The position numbers were made by a program, and so were the translations under genes. This document shows positions 8,798 through 19,193 of a stretch of 57,708 nucleotides of DNA, piece by piece (positions within the stretch are counted from its first letter, which is position 1; each line of letters opens with the position of its first letter). The stretch comes from CBDHDN01 sp965261585 (GTDB lineage: Bacteria; Pseudomonadota; Alphaproteobacteria; UBA6615), in NCBI GenBank assembly GCA_965261585.1, contig CBDHDN010000031.1, forward strand, positions 1 to 57,708. The letters are read 5' to 3'. The notes beneath the pieces were generated by a model. That model searched no databases. It was not told the origin of the DNA and worked only from the letters and a program-made list of their open reading frames with translations.

Positions 8798-9505
8798 ATG
8801 CCGCGCCGGCGTAATCAGAGCGTTGCATGGGGGCTGGTCCGCTGGGTCTTGGTCCTGGCGATCATCGGCGGCGCTGGCTATTTCGCCTATATCGGCGGCG
8901 AGAAGCTGGCGCGCGAGGAGGTCGTCGTCCTGGAGCAGCAAATCGGTAATCTGAGGGAGGAGAACGCGACCCTGCGGACCGAGATGGCCGGTCTCGAGGC
9001 GGCCGTGCGGCAGGCCCACGCCGACGTCGCACAGTGGCGCCAGCGCTACGAGCGGGAGGTCCCCGGCGATACGGAGCAGGCCATCCTGGACCTCGTTCGC
9101 CAGCGTCGGGACGAGGGGATTTCGATCGGCCGGCTGGCCTTCATCGTTTCCGAGGCGGAGGAGGAACCGACCTGCGTCACCGACCCCGTGACGCGGCGTT
9201 TCATCGTCCAGACGCCGATCTTCGGCGGCGCCAACGACTCCGTTTCGTTCGCCGACAACACCGTTACCGTGACGGCCCAGGGTGTGTCGGCCCGCAGCGC
9301 CGCCGGCGCGCCGGAGGCCTGGTTCGACCCGGGGCAGGAGGTCGTTGCCCGCTTTACCCACATCGGCGGGGCGACCAGCGAAACCCGCGGCCTGCTGCCG
9401 CTGCAGCACGCCATGGTCGTCGACGGTGTCGAATACCGCTTCGGCCTGGTTGCCGGCGACCGCTCCTTCGTCAGCGTCACCGCCGACGCCTGCCAGTTCC
9501 CCTAG
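8798..9505 (+). CDS. Membrane-anchored coiled-coil protein of unknown function
   Basis: 235 residues. A basic N-terminus (MPRRRNQS) precedes one transmembrane helix at about residues 11-31 (WGLVRWVLVLAIIGGAGYFA). A heptad-rich region at about 35-80 (VVVLEQQIGNLREENATLR...) predicts a coiled coil, so the bulk is probably periplasmic. The C-terminal part (about 100-235) is rich in beta-type sequence and has two cysteines (CVTDP, ADACQF) that may pair. I do not recognise the family. It is the first intact chromosomal gene after IS630-A and is followed 21 bp later by a small acidic ORF. Confidence 0.75.
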   Translation: MPRRRNQSVAWGLVRWVLVLAIIGGAGYFAYIGGEKLAREEVVVLEQQIGNLREENATLRTEMAGLEAAVRQAHADVAQWRQRYEREVPGDTEQAILDLVRQRRDEGISIGRLAFIVSEAEEEPTCVTDPVTRRFIVQTPIFGGANDSVSFADNTVTVTAQGVSARSAAGAPEAWFDPGQEVVARFTHIGGATSETRGLLPLQHAMVVDGVEYRFGLVAGDRSFVSVTADACQFP

Positions 9506-9526
9506 TAGGCGCCGGGATACTCCCTC

Positions 9527-9670
9527 ATGTCCGAAGATGGCGATTTGCCTGTCGACGCCGAGCCCCCGCGATACACGCTGGAAGAGCTGGTTCCTGCAAT
9601 GCGGCCGGAGGACGCCCCAGAGATCCTCGATGATCCGAAGCTACCGCCTGTCGGCGAAGAGTTCCTGTAA
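9527..9670 (+). CDS. Small acidic ORF resembling the C-terminal tail of a MazE-type antitoxin
   Basis: 47 codons: 14 acidic residues, then RYTLEELVPAMRPEDAPEIL and PPVGEEFL. The YTLEEL...P...G.E pattern resembles the toxin-binding tail of AbrB/MazE-type antitoxins (typically YTLEELL...TPEN...G.E.W). However, the DNA-binding N-terminal domain is absent and no MazF-type toxin follows. It could be a decayed antitoxin, an independent short protein, or chance similarity. Confidence 0.4.
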   Translation: MSEDGDLPVDAEPPRYTLEELVPAMRPEDAPEILDDPKLPPVGEEFL

Positions 9671-9709
9671 CAGAAAGGCGTGGCGGTTGACCCACGCGGC
9701 GCCGCGCGC

Positions 9710-10186
9710 CTAATACGGCTCGCCGTTGCGGCGCGTGAAGCGGTTGCCGCCTCGACTGCGGCCAAGCAATTGCATGTCGATATCGGCGTAGTAGGCGTCG
9801 TCGTCCGGCTTGCGGCTGCCGACCTCCAGATAGCGCACGGGTTCGTCGCTGTTGTTGACGAGGTGATGGCCATCCGCGACGCCGGCCTTGAAGCCCGCGC
9901 ACATGCCGGGCTGCAGCAGGGCCTCGCCGGCATCGGTCACCAGTGTCGGCGTGCCTGTCAGCACATAGACGAACTCGTCCTCCGCCGTGTGCCAGTGGCG
10001 CTGCGACGACCAGGCGCCGGGCGCCAGCTCCATCAGGTTGACGCCGAAGTCGGAGAGCCCGAAATGGTCGCCCAGGGCACGTCGCGCCCGGTTTGCGCAG
10101 GCCTCGTCGAAGGGTGCGGGGTAGCCGCTGCCCACTTTCGCGGTCAGCGCAGCCGCGGCGACCGCCGGCCCGTGTTTCGTGCTCAT
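9710..10186 (-). CDS. Cupin-domain protein
   Basis: 158 residues with one small cupin barrel. The metal-binding motif 1 is SQRHWHTAEDEFVYVLTG (two His and a Glu), and motif 2 is GVADGHHLVNNS. Such proteins bind a metal and act as small dioxygenases, isomerases or sensors; the substrate cannot be inferred. The gene follows the nucleoside deaminase on the same strand about 30 bp downstream, so the two may be co-transcribed. Confidence 0.85.
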   Translation of the reverse strand: MSTKHGPAVAAAALTAKVGSGYPAPFDEACANRARRALGDHFGLSDFGVNLMELAPGAWSSQRHWHTAEDEFVYVLTGTPTLVTDAGEALLQPGMCAGFKAGVADGHHLVNNSDEPVRYLEVGSRKPDDDAYYADIDMQLLGRSRGGNRFTRRNGEPY

Positions 10187-10217
10187 GTTGCCCTATCCTT
10201 TTGCAGTGCCGGTCCGG

Positions 10218-10688
10218 CTAGTACGGGACCTTGTCCGGCTTCGCGTCCCACGCCTGGAAGACCGCCTTGGCCTCGTCGGCCAGCAGGCGGCGCATCGGCA
10301 CCTTGCGGTCGGCGACGGGCGTCGCCAGCTCGCGATAGAGGAACTCGTCGTCGAAGCCTACCGCCGCGGCGTCTACGCGCGTGTTGGCGAAATGGATGCG
10401 CTCGAGCCGCGCCCAATAGATCGCCGCCAGGCACATCGGGCACGGCTCGCAGCTCGTAAAGATCTCGCAGCCGGCGAGGCTGAACGTGCCGAGCTTGCGG
10501 CAGGCCTCGCGGATGGCGACAATCTCGGCATGCCCGGTCGGGTCGTTGGCGCTGGTGACCCGATTGGAGCCTTCGGCAACAATGGCGCCGTCCTTGACGA
10601 CAACGGCGCCGAACGGGCCGCCCTGGTTGGCTGTGACCGCATCATCGCTGAGGGCGATCGCCCGGCGCATGAACTGCTCGGCGGTCAT
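10218..10688 (-). CDS. Nucleoside/guanine deaminase of the cytidine-deaminase fold
   Basis: 156 residues from the ATG at 10688 (MTAEQFMRRAIALS). Zinc motifs are plain: HAEIVAIREAC supplies His and the catalytic Glu, and SCEPCPMCLAA supplies the two Cys. GGPFGAVVVKDG matches the substrate-loop region of guanine and tRNA-adenosine deaminases. The C-terminus (FQAWDAKPDKVPY) fits the GuaD-type guanine deaminases better than TadA, whose tail is basic. It probably deaminates a free purine or nucleoside in the cytoplasm. A TTG at 10730 gives an alternative longer start. It is divergent from the SapC gene. Confidence 0.85.
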   Translation of the reverse strand: MTAEQFMRRAIALSDDAVTANQGGPFGAVVVKDGAIVAEGSNRVTSANDPTGHAEIVAIREACRKLGTFSLAGCEIFTSCEPCPMCLAAIYWARLERIHFANTRVDAAAVGFDDEFLYRELATPVADRKVPMRRLLADEAKAVFQAWDAKPDKVPY

Positions 10689-10718
10689 CGCGGGTCGGTC
10701 GCAGAGCGGAGTCGACGC

Positions 10719-11528
10719 ATGGCAGATCAAACCTCCTCAGGCACCGGGCCGCCAGGCAACGGCGGCCAACTGCCGGCCGAAGCCGCCGGCGTGACCGGTC
10801 TGCCGCTGTTCTACGGCAAGCCGCAGCCACTCGATGCCACTGTACACAAGGGCTGGGGCCTGCGTGAACCGATGAGTTATGGCTTCGCCGCCGGCGCCGG
10901 TGCGATCCCGCTCAACGCGGTCGAGTTCGCCCTGGCCCAACGCACCTATCCCATCGTCTTCGCCGAGCAGCCGCCGCATCTGCCGGTGGCCATCTGCGGC
11001 GTCGGCGGCAAGGTCAACGGCTTTGTCGACGCCGACAATGGCTGGGAGGCCGGGAGCTACGTGCCGGCCTACGTCCGACGCTTCCCGTTCATCCTCATGG
11101 AGAACACGCAGCAGAAGCAGTTCATCCTCTGCTTCGATGCCGAGTCCGGCCTGATCGTCGCCGATGGCCCGCGGCGCTTGTTCGACGACGCCGGCGCGGC
11201 AACCGACCTGACGAATCAGGCGATGGATTTCTGCCGCGCCTTCCACACCCAGCACGACGCGACGCGGCTGTTCGTCGAGGCGCTGGCGGCGCACGACCTG
11301 CTGGTCTCGGACACGACCGAGATGAAACTGCCGGGCGGCCGGCGGCTCGAGTTCAAGGGCTATCGGGTCGTCGATCGGGAGCGCTTCGACAAGCTGCCGG
11401 ACGAGGTCTTTCTCGAGTGGCGCCGCCGCGGCTGGTTGGCGCCGGTCTACAACCACCTCCTATCGGCGACGAATTGGGCCGGCGTCGTCCAGCGTTCGGC
11501 CCGGCGCACCGCGGCAGCGGCCGGCTGA
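10719..11528 (+). CDS. SapC-family protein
   Basis: 269 residues. After a low-complexity N-terminus the body has the SapC signature: FALAQRTYPIVFA, SYVPAYVRRFPFILMENTQQ (20 residues) and FILCFDAESGLIV. The name comes from S-layer-associated proteins, but these genes are common in bacteria without an S-layer and their function is not settled. The start is supported by CGGAG about 7 nt upstream. There is no signal peptide. Confidence 0.85.
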   Translation: MADQTSSGTGPPGNGGQLPAEAAGVTGLPLFYGKPQPLDATVHKGWGLREPMSYGFAAGAGAIPLNAVEFALAQRTYPIVFAEQPPHLPVAICGVGGKVNGFVDADNGWEAGSYVPAYVRRFPFILMENTQQKQFILCFDAESGLIVADGPRRLFDDAGAATDLTNQAMDFCRAFHTQHDATRLFVEALAAHDLLVSDTTEMKLPGGRRLEFKGYRVVDRERFDKLPDEVFLEWRRRGWLAPVYNHLLSATNWAGVVQRSARRTAAAAG

Positions 11529-11536
11529 GCGGCGCC

Positions 11537-12451
11537 TCAGCGGCGGCTGACGAGCCGCAACGGGCGGCCGTCCATGGCGGCGATGCCGGCGAAGATCAAT
11601 GCCATGCCGGCGAACCGGTTCCAACTCAGCGCCTCGCCCAGCACCAGGGCGCCGAGCGCCAGCGCGCCGATCGGCTGCAGGAACGTGACGAGCAGGACGT
11701 TCGTCGCACCGGCGGTGGCGAGCACGCGGAAATAGATCAAATACGCGACCGCTGTGCTCAGCACGGCGATGCCCAGGATTGCGCCCGCCGTCGCCAGACC
11801 GGGCTCGAGCGTCCAGGGCCGATCGACGATCAGTGCGAGCGGCGCGACCAGTACCGTCGACGCGGTGATCTGGCCGGTCGCGGCGACGATCGGCGAGACG
11901 CCGCGCATGCTGCGCCGCCCATAGATGCCGGCGCAGGCGTAGGACAGGGCGGCCAGCAGCACTGCGCCCTGGCCGACCTCGGCCGCGCTCAGGCCGCGCA
12001 ACGCGTCGGGCCCGACGAGGAAACCGACGCCGACGACGCCCAACGCCACACCGCCGATGCGGGGCAGGGTCAGCGGCTCCTCGCTGGTCAGCCGGGCGGC
12101 CAGCAGCACCGTGAACAGCGGCGTCATGGCGATCAGGATCGCCGCCAGCCCGCTGTCGATGCGCACCTGGCCCCAGACGATCAGCGTGTAGGGGATCAGC
12201 CCGTTGAGCGCGCCCATCGCCAGGAAGCCCAGCCACAGGCGCGGTGACGCCGGGATCGTTCGGCCGGTCGCCAGCACATAGCCGAGCAATACGATCGCCG
12301 CCACGCCGACCCGCCCGAACACCACCGTCAGGGGCGGCAGGTCGGTCAGCGCGACCTCGACGAAAAAGAACGAGCCGCCCCACAGCACCGAGAGGGCGAT
12401 CAGCAACAGCCACTCGACGCGCCCGAGGCGCAGCTTGGGCGCTTTGGTCAT
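11537..12451 (-). CDS. EamA/DMT-family inner-membrane transporter
   Basis: About 304 residues from MTKAPKLRLGRVEWLL with ten predicted membrane helices in two EamA repeats. The first repeat includes LSVLWGGSFFFVEVAL and MTPLFTVLLA; the second includes LSYACAGIYGRRSM and LQPIGALALGALVLGE. DMT carriers export metabolites such as amino acids; nothing here fixes the substrate. It converges on the SapC gene with an 8-bp gap. The open frame extends 38 codons further upstream, but ATG 12451 directly precedes the first helix. Confidence 0.88.
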   Translation of the reverse strand: MTKAPKLRLGRVEWLLLIALSVLWGGSFFFVEVALTDLPPLTVVFGRVGVAAIVLLGYVLATGRTIPASPRLWLGFLAMGALNGLIPYTLIVWGQVRIDSGLAAILIAMTPLFTVLLAARLTSEEPLTLPRIGGVALGVVGVGFLVGPDALRGLSAAEVGQGAVLLAALSYACAGIYGRRSMRGVSPIVAATGQITASTVLVAPLALIVDRPWTLEPGLATAGAILGIAVLSTAVAYLIYFRVLATAGATNVLLVTFLQPIGALALGALVLGEALSWNRFAGMALIFAGIAAMDGRPLRLVSRR

Positions 12452-12606
12452 CGCTTGCGCCCTCCCACCGGTCCAGCGGCCATGCGTCGGCGCGGTCAGC
12501 GCCGACGCATGAGTCATGGTCTTAGCGCCCGGTGCCCAGTCCGGCCACCCGCATCTTGCTGACAACGACGATAGCGGTGCGAAAAAAACCCATGTAAGTA
12601 CAAGTC

Positions 12607-12622
12607 TGTGACGTACATCACG
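12607..12622. promoter_or_regulatory. Candidate CRP/FNR-family operator
   Basis: TGTGA, 6 nt, TCACG resembles the CRP consensus TGTGA-N6-TCACA. It lies about 80 bp before the next gene (12703). A short A-rich stretch (GAAAAAAAC) is about 20 bp upstream. Confidence 0.45.
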
Positions 12623-12702
12623 TTCGGGGAGCCGGCGATCGGCGAAGATTGTCCTGCGGCGGCGAGTTGGCGCCGCGGCGTAGATGAGGGTGGGGACACC
12701 TG

Positions 12703-13173
12703 ATGGTTATCGTTCTTTCGGACGAGGATATCGAATGCATGCCGGCGGCGTTGCGCGGCCGGCTGATGCGCTACCTGGCAAGTCGGCACCGCAAGGGCCG
12801 CCGCGTACCCGCTGCCGCGGCAGATTTGGAGGCCGAAGCCGTGACGACCCTGTGGGCCGCCATTGAGGCCGCCGATCGCAGTGTCGTTCGGGCGCTCTAT
12901 GATGATGGCGGCACCGCGACCGCGGACAGCCTCATGCGCGCGGTCGGCTGCGCCAACATGCGTGAACTCACGGCCGTGCTGTGCCGCATCAACGGCCGCC
13001 TGCGCGGCCCCGGCCGCGAGGTCTCGTTCTGCGGTCGCGACCCGGGCGCCGGCACGTTCTCGATCGCGCGGACGACGTGGCAGCATCTGCACCAGCTGTT
13101 CCAGGTCGAGGAACGGCGCGGCCTGTTGCGCCTGGTTGCCGATGCCGGTCCGACGCAGCAGGGTGGTTCCTGA
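12703..13173 (+). CDS. Conserved-looking hypothetical protein with a helix-turn-helix-like middle
   Basis: 156 residues, no signal peptide or membrane helix. Residues about 70-105 (DSLMRAVGCANMRELTAVLC, then RINGRLRG) look like a winged-helix region, and the C-terminus is amphipathic. I do not recognise the family; a small regulator is possible. A CRP-like site lies upstream. The following NUDIX gene starts just after or overlaps the end, so the two may form one transcript. Confidence 0.65.
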   Translation: MVIVLSDEDIECMPAALRGRLMRYLASRHRKGRRVPAAAADLEAEAVTTLWAAIEAADRSVVRALYDDGGTATADSLMRAVGCANMRELTAVLCRINGRLRGPGREVSFCGRDPGAGTFSIARTTWQHLHQLFQVEERRGLLRLVADAGPTQQGGS

Positions 13174-13198
13174 CACCGAGCGGGCTCTGGTTGCGCCA

Positions 13199-13693
13199 AT
13201 GGATGAACGGATCGCGGCTCGCCTGCTGCTCTTGGATCCGGACGGCCGCATCCTCTTGATGCAGGTCGATGACCCGTCGGTTGTGGACCCGGTTGCAGCC
13301 GTGCAGGGCCCGCGCGTTTATTGGGCGACGTTGGGCGGTCAGCTCGAACCCGGCGAGGATATTCGCGGCGCGGCACGCCGTGAGGCTCACGAGGAAACCG
13401 GGCGCAACGTTACCCTTGGACGGACCGTCTGGTGCGGCGAAAAGGTTCTGCACATGCAGGGTACGCCAACCCTGTTCAAGGAAACCTTCGTCGTCGCCTT
13501 CTTCGACTGCCCCGACGTGACAAGGGACGGTTGGTCGGCCAATGAGCGGGCCGTCATCCGCGCCATGCGTTGGTGGACACTCGATGAGCTGCGGCAGACA
13601 AGCGATACCGTGTACCCGGTGGCGCTGGTGGACCTGCTGCCTGCTATTATCGCCGGCGACTACCCCGATCCCGTCCGCCGCATTTCCCTGTAG
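13199..13693 (+). CDS. NUDIX hydrolase
   Basis: 164 residues from ATG 13199; a GTG at 13163 in the same frame is an alternative that would overlap the previous gene. The NUDIX box is complete: GGQLEPGEDIRGAARREAHE continuing ETG, matching G-x5-E-x7-RE-x2-EE-x-G. The fold hydrolyses nucleoside diphosphates linked to another group, with Mg2+ bound by the box glutamates. WWTLDEL and the family layout are typical of general NTP or dinucleotide hydrolases; the substrate is unknown. Its stop lies 15 bp before the end of the convergent cyclase gene. Confidence 0.9.
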   Translation: MDERIAARLLLLDPDGRILLMQVDDPSVVDPVAAVQGPRVYWATLGGQLEPGEDIRGAARREAHEETGRNVTLGRTVWCGEKVLHMQGTPTLFKETFVVAFFDCPDVTRDGWSANERAVIRAMRWWTLDELRQTSDTVYPVALVDLLPAIIAGDYPDPVRRISL

Positions 13694-13707
13694 GCGTGCT
13701 CCCGCCC

Positions 13708-15552
13708 CTAGCCGGCGGCTCCCGCCGCCACCCGTACCCGCTTGCCGCCGCTGCGCCGGCACGGTGATCCCCGGCAGGTCCTGAGCCGCGGCGGCGATGC
13801 GGATGGGCAGAGGCTCGTCGCGGCCGCGGATCGCGTGCTCCGTGGCGGGCCAGGCCGACAGGTCGACGCCGGCCAAGTCGGCGACCCGTTGCGAGAGCAC
13901 GAGCTGGGCGCTGAACTCCTTGGTCAGCGATTCCAAGCGGCTCGCCGTGTTCACCGTGTCGCCGACCGCGGTTACCGAGGTCGCCTCGCCATAACCCATC
14001 TCGCCAACGATCGCCGGGCCGGCGTGGATGCCGATGCCGATGCGCAGGGGCGCCGGCAGATCGTCGGCGAGCGCCAGGTTCAGCTCGTCCAGCCGCTGTG
14101 CCATGTTGCGGGCGGCCTGGATCGCCTGCGCCGCGCCGCGCTCGGGGCTGCCGTCGATGCCGAACAGCGCCATCACCCCGTCGCCGATGAACTTGTCGAC
14201 GCGGCCCCCGGCCGCCTCGATCGCCTCGCCCATGGCCCGGAAGTAGCGGTTGAGAATGAAGACGACATCGTAGGGCAGCTTGTTCTCCGACAGCGTCGTG
14301 AAGCCGCGAATGTCGGCGAACAGGATGGCAATATCCTGTTCCTGGCCCTGCATCGACGCCGCCTTCTGAAAGCCGTCGCGCGGCGACGCCTGGGGTGGCA
14401 GCAGCGGTGTCACCACGACGTCGGTCTGCGGCCGCGTCTGGCAGGCCAGCCGCACGTTCGGCGCCGCGCCGACGCGCTCCAGCACCTTCTGCTCCTCGGC
14501 GCTCGGCGCGGCCAGCTGCTCGGCGCCCTGGTCGATCCGCACCCGGCAGGTCGAGCAACGCCCGCGGCCGCCGCAGACCGAGGCGTGGGGGATCGCGTTG
14601 AGCCGGCTCGCCTCGAGGATCGTCAGGCCGGGCGAGACCTCGGCCGTGCGCCCGTTGGGATAACGGATGCGCACGACTGGGCGGCGCTGCTCGATCAGCA
14701 CCCGGACGCCGCGGGCCGCGAAGGTCATGGCAACCATACCGCCGCTGACCAGCAGGATGATGCGCTCGATCGTGAAAATGACCGCCTTCTGCTCCGGTGT
14801 CGGTGCCTGGCTCCACTCGGCCAGCCGCTCTCGCCAGCCGGGTAGCCAGTTCGGCGGCCTCGCGTCCGGCGCTGACGAAGCCCAGCAGGGCGGTAACGGG
14901 TAGGAGAATGGCGAGCGCGAAAAGGTATGGCATGGCCCGCCGGCACCAGGGCTTGAGCCGCAGCCAGAAGTAGAGGCCGATGCAGCCATGGCTCCAGACG
15001 ATCAGCGTGACAACCGTCTGGCGTATGCGGACGCCGGTGTTGTCGACCCACAGGTCGAGCAGTACAAGGCGGTAGGCGGGCTCGGTGCCGAAGATAAGAT
15101 GCTCCCCCACGGTGCCCAATGTGGATGACGAGCAGCGGCGGGATCGCCAGGCCGAGGATCAGTTGTGCCGCCTCCGCCTCCGCCACCGGCATACGCAGAC
15201 GCCGGCGGGCGTAAATCGAATGGAGCCCGAGGCCGAGATGCGCCATGAGCGCAATGAAGAAGATCGGCCCGACGGGCGACTCCCGCCAGAACGCGGAAAA
15301 CAGCCGGCGCCCGGCTTCGATCGCGTCGAGCGAGATCAGCCCCAGCGCATGGTTCAACAGATGGGTGAACACGAAGGCAAACAGGATGAGGCCGCTGACC
15401 AGGCGGACATTGCGCACGGTCAGGCGCGGCAGCGCCCGGCGCCGGCGGTGGCGCCGCCGGCGTTGCCGGGTCGGTTGCGGGCCGGCCGTCTCGTCCGTCG
15501 TTGCCGTCACGATTGCGTCGTCTAGGCCTTCACTTGGGTTTGCGGCGGACAT
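13708..15552 (-). pseudogene. Membrane ferredoxin-adenylate cyclase, with three apparent +1 frameshifts
   Basis: The intact design is an N-terminal basic tail, several membrane helices (VSGLILFAFVFTHLLNHALG and further), a plant-type 2Fe-2S domain (NAIPHASVCGGRGRCSTCRV), and a class III cyclase domain. The cyclase domain has DIAILFADIRGFTTLSE, GGRVDKFIGDGVMALFG and VTAVGDTVNTASRLE. The family converts ATP to cAMP, and the cluster suggests redox control. The frame is broken at about 15115, 14850 and 13750; each break is repaired by removing one base. After the last correction the gene stops at 13708. The three shifts are either real decay or sequencing insertions. Confidence 0.8.
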
Positions 15553-15776
15553 TAGCACGCCCGCGATTCGCGCCTAACGGCGAAAGAGTCGCGCGCGGCA
15601 GTCTTATCGTTTCCGCCGCCCCTGCAGCGACACGGACGGCGCGGCGCCACCCGCGGCGACCCCGCTAGGGGGCGTCGTCCAGCGCCGTGACGTACTTCAT
15701 AAAATTGTCGAAGAATTCTACTTGCATTGTTGATAATATTTACGTTTCTATCCGCTCGCTGTGTCATGCTGTCGGC

Positions 15777-16166
15777 ATGATCGAGGCCATCAATACGGCC
15801 GTCAGCGGCCTCCGGGCGGCCAGCCTGCGGGTCACGATGGCGGCCGAGAATATCGCCGCCGCCGGTGTCACCGGCAGCGCGGACCCTGCCGCCTACGATG
15901 GCTATGTGCCGCAGCGGGTGGTTCAGACCACCGGCGCCGGCGGGGCGACGATCGCCAGCGCGGTGGCCGTCGATCCGGCCTTTCTCACGATCTTCGACCA
16001 GAACGATCCGAACGCCGATGCCGATGGCCGGGTCGGTGTGCCCAACGTCGACCTGGCGACGGAGATCGTCGAGCTGACGCTGGCCGAGCACGCCTACAAG
16101 GCCAACCTCGCCGTCATCCGCGCCGCCGACGAGATCACCGAGGCCCTGCTCGACACGACGGCATGA
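15777..16166 (+). CDS. FlgC-like flagellar rod-type protein, orphan copy
   Basis: 129 residues. The N-terminus (MIEAINTAVSGLRAASLRVT) is the rod/hook-type helix, and the C-terminus (VGVPNVDLATEIVELTLAEH, then AYKANLAVIRAADE) is the paired helix of FlgC-family proteins. FlgC forms the proximal rod of the flagellar basal body, but no other flagellar gene is in this window. The protein lacks the length of some FlgC proteins, so it is probably a specialised paralogue. The 90 bp upstream are unusually AT-rich and should hold the promoter. Confidence 0.75.
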   Translation: MIEAINTAVSGLRAASLRVTMAAENIAAAGVTGSADPAAYDGYVPQRVVQTTGAGGATIASAVAVDPAFLTIFDQNDPNADADGRVGVPNVDLATEIVELTLAEHAYKANLAVIRAADEITEALLDTTA

Positions 16167-16696
16167 CGTTCCATCTGTCGTCATTACCGGCCTCGAGCCA
16201 CTGCTGTCCGGTTTGGATCGTGACAACCGGCTGACTGCCGTTGTGGACAGAGGATTGTGACGAATCATCGATAGCTGGACGCGAAAAATAGATGCGCAAC
16301 CCCGGCCTGGAGCCTACGGGATTCACGCATCGTGTGTGGGCTACCGTTCGGATGCAGGAAGAGAACTATGCCGTCACCCTCGTGCTTGACACGAGGGCCC
16401 ATCGCACAGGCTCACACCACTGTGGCGGGTGCAAGCATGGGTCCTTGGGACAAGCCCAAGAACGACGGATGTGGGGAGGTTCGTGAGAACCACACCCGTT
16501 TCGAGCCAGCCAGATTCACTTGTCCCGCGGCGCGTAGCGCGGCCAACAGATTACGTAATGGCCCGCCTCATCGAAACTTCACGATCCGATCTGCAGAGAT
16601 GTGTGAATGCCTTAGGATCGGGTCCGGGGTTTCAAACCAGTGTTGCGGCGTCAGCGGTGAGCGGATCGTCGGCGGACGTTGACCGCACGGGGGGCA
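16167..16696. other. Non-coding gap with an extragenic palindrome pair
   Basis: 530 bp with no convincing gene. Bases 16371-16468 contain two palindromes, CTCGTGCTTGACACGAG and a GGTCCTTGGGACAAGCCCAAG unit (17 and 20 of its bases shown). They resemble the 78-bp repeats further right. The rest shows nothing I can assign. Confidence 0.5.
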
Positions 16697-18333
<1,637 letters not shown>

Positions 18334-18337
<4 letters not shown>

Positions 18338-19035
18338 GCCGCCGCCCCGCCGTGCAGCACCTGGGTGATCTGCGCGAGGATGGCGACGGCGATCTCGGCC
18401 GGGCTCTTGGCGCCGATGGCGAGGCCGATCGGCCCGTGGATGCGGGCCAGCGCGGCGTCGTCGAAGCCGGCCTCGCGCAGGCGGGCCAGGCGCGCCGCGT
18501 GCGTCTTCCGGCTGCCCAGCGCGCCGATATAGAAGGCCTCGGACTTGAGCGCCACCGTCAGGGCCGGATCGTCCAGCTTAGGGTCGTGGGTCAGCGTGAC
18601 GACCGCAGTGCGGCCGTCCGGCGCCAGCGCGGCCATGGCATCGTCGGGCCACTGGTCGCGCAACTCGACGTCGGGAAAGCGCGTGCTTGTCGCGAACGCG
18701 CCGCGTGGGTCGATGATCGTCAGGGCATAGCCGGACAGCCGCGCCATCGGCGCCAGCGGCTGGGCGATGTGCACGGCGCCGACCAGCACAAGCCGCTTCG
18801 GCGGGTTGAGGACCTGGACGAAGCGCGCTCCGGTGGCCGTTTCGACGGTGCCGCTTTTGTCGTGCCGCAGGGCCTCACGCACCGCGGCGAGCGCCGCATC
18901 GTCGAGCCGCAGCGCGCCGGCGATCGCGTCGGGAAAGACCAGCGCCTGGTCGCCGCTTTGCAGGTCGGTCACCACGGCGACCGGCCGCTTGGCCTCGCGT
19001 GCCGCCATAATCTCGTCCAGGGTGGCTCGCTGCAT
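18334..19035 (-). CDS. XdhC-family molybdenum insertion/sulfuration chaperone (Rossmann domain)
   Basis: 233 residues. The central LVLVGAVHIAQPLAPMARLS is the XdhC Rossmann fold, followed by IIDPRGAFAT and a C-terminal HGPIGLAIGAKSPAEIAVAI motif. XdhC proteins bind the cytidylated cofactor and present it for sulfuration and insertion into the large subunit. The N-terminal XdhC/CoxI domain is weakly present here, while a separate gene upstream (19191-19520) encodes a clear copy. Confidence 0.88.
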
Positions 19036-19071
19036 GCGCCGCTACTCGCCGGGCGCGCCGCAACACTGGGT

Positions 19072-19149
19072 GTCATTCGCGGGCTTGACCCGCGAATCCA
19101 GACGCACCGCGGCGTTGTCGTGGATTGCCGGATCAAGTCCGGCAATGAC
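19072..19149. repeat. 78-bp extragenic palindrome pair, copy 2
   Basis: GTCATTCGCGGGCTTGACCC starts a first hairpin (CGCGGGCTTGACCCGCG), and a second hairpin (TTGCCGGATCAAGTCCGGCA) ends AATGAC. The outer GTCATT/AATGAC are inverted repeats. It sits between two cox/xdh operon genes. Confidence 0.8.
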
Positions 19150-19163
19150 GGTACAAGGGAGCC

Positions 19164-19193
19164 GTCTCTGTGCCTCTGTGCCTCGGTGTTTCA
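19164..19193. repeat. CTCTGTGCCTCTGTGCCTC short repeat, copy 1
   Basis: A CCTCTGTG-type array ends at the stop codon of the next gene; related copies are at 20762-20796 (inverted) and 21024-21056. Confidence 0.6.

Noticed and set aside
9527..10186. A toxin-antitoxin pair formed by the small acidic ORF and the next gene
   Set aside because: The next gene is a cupin on the opposite strand with no toxin features.
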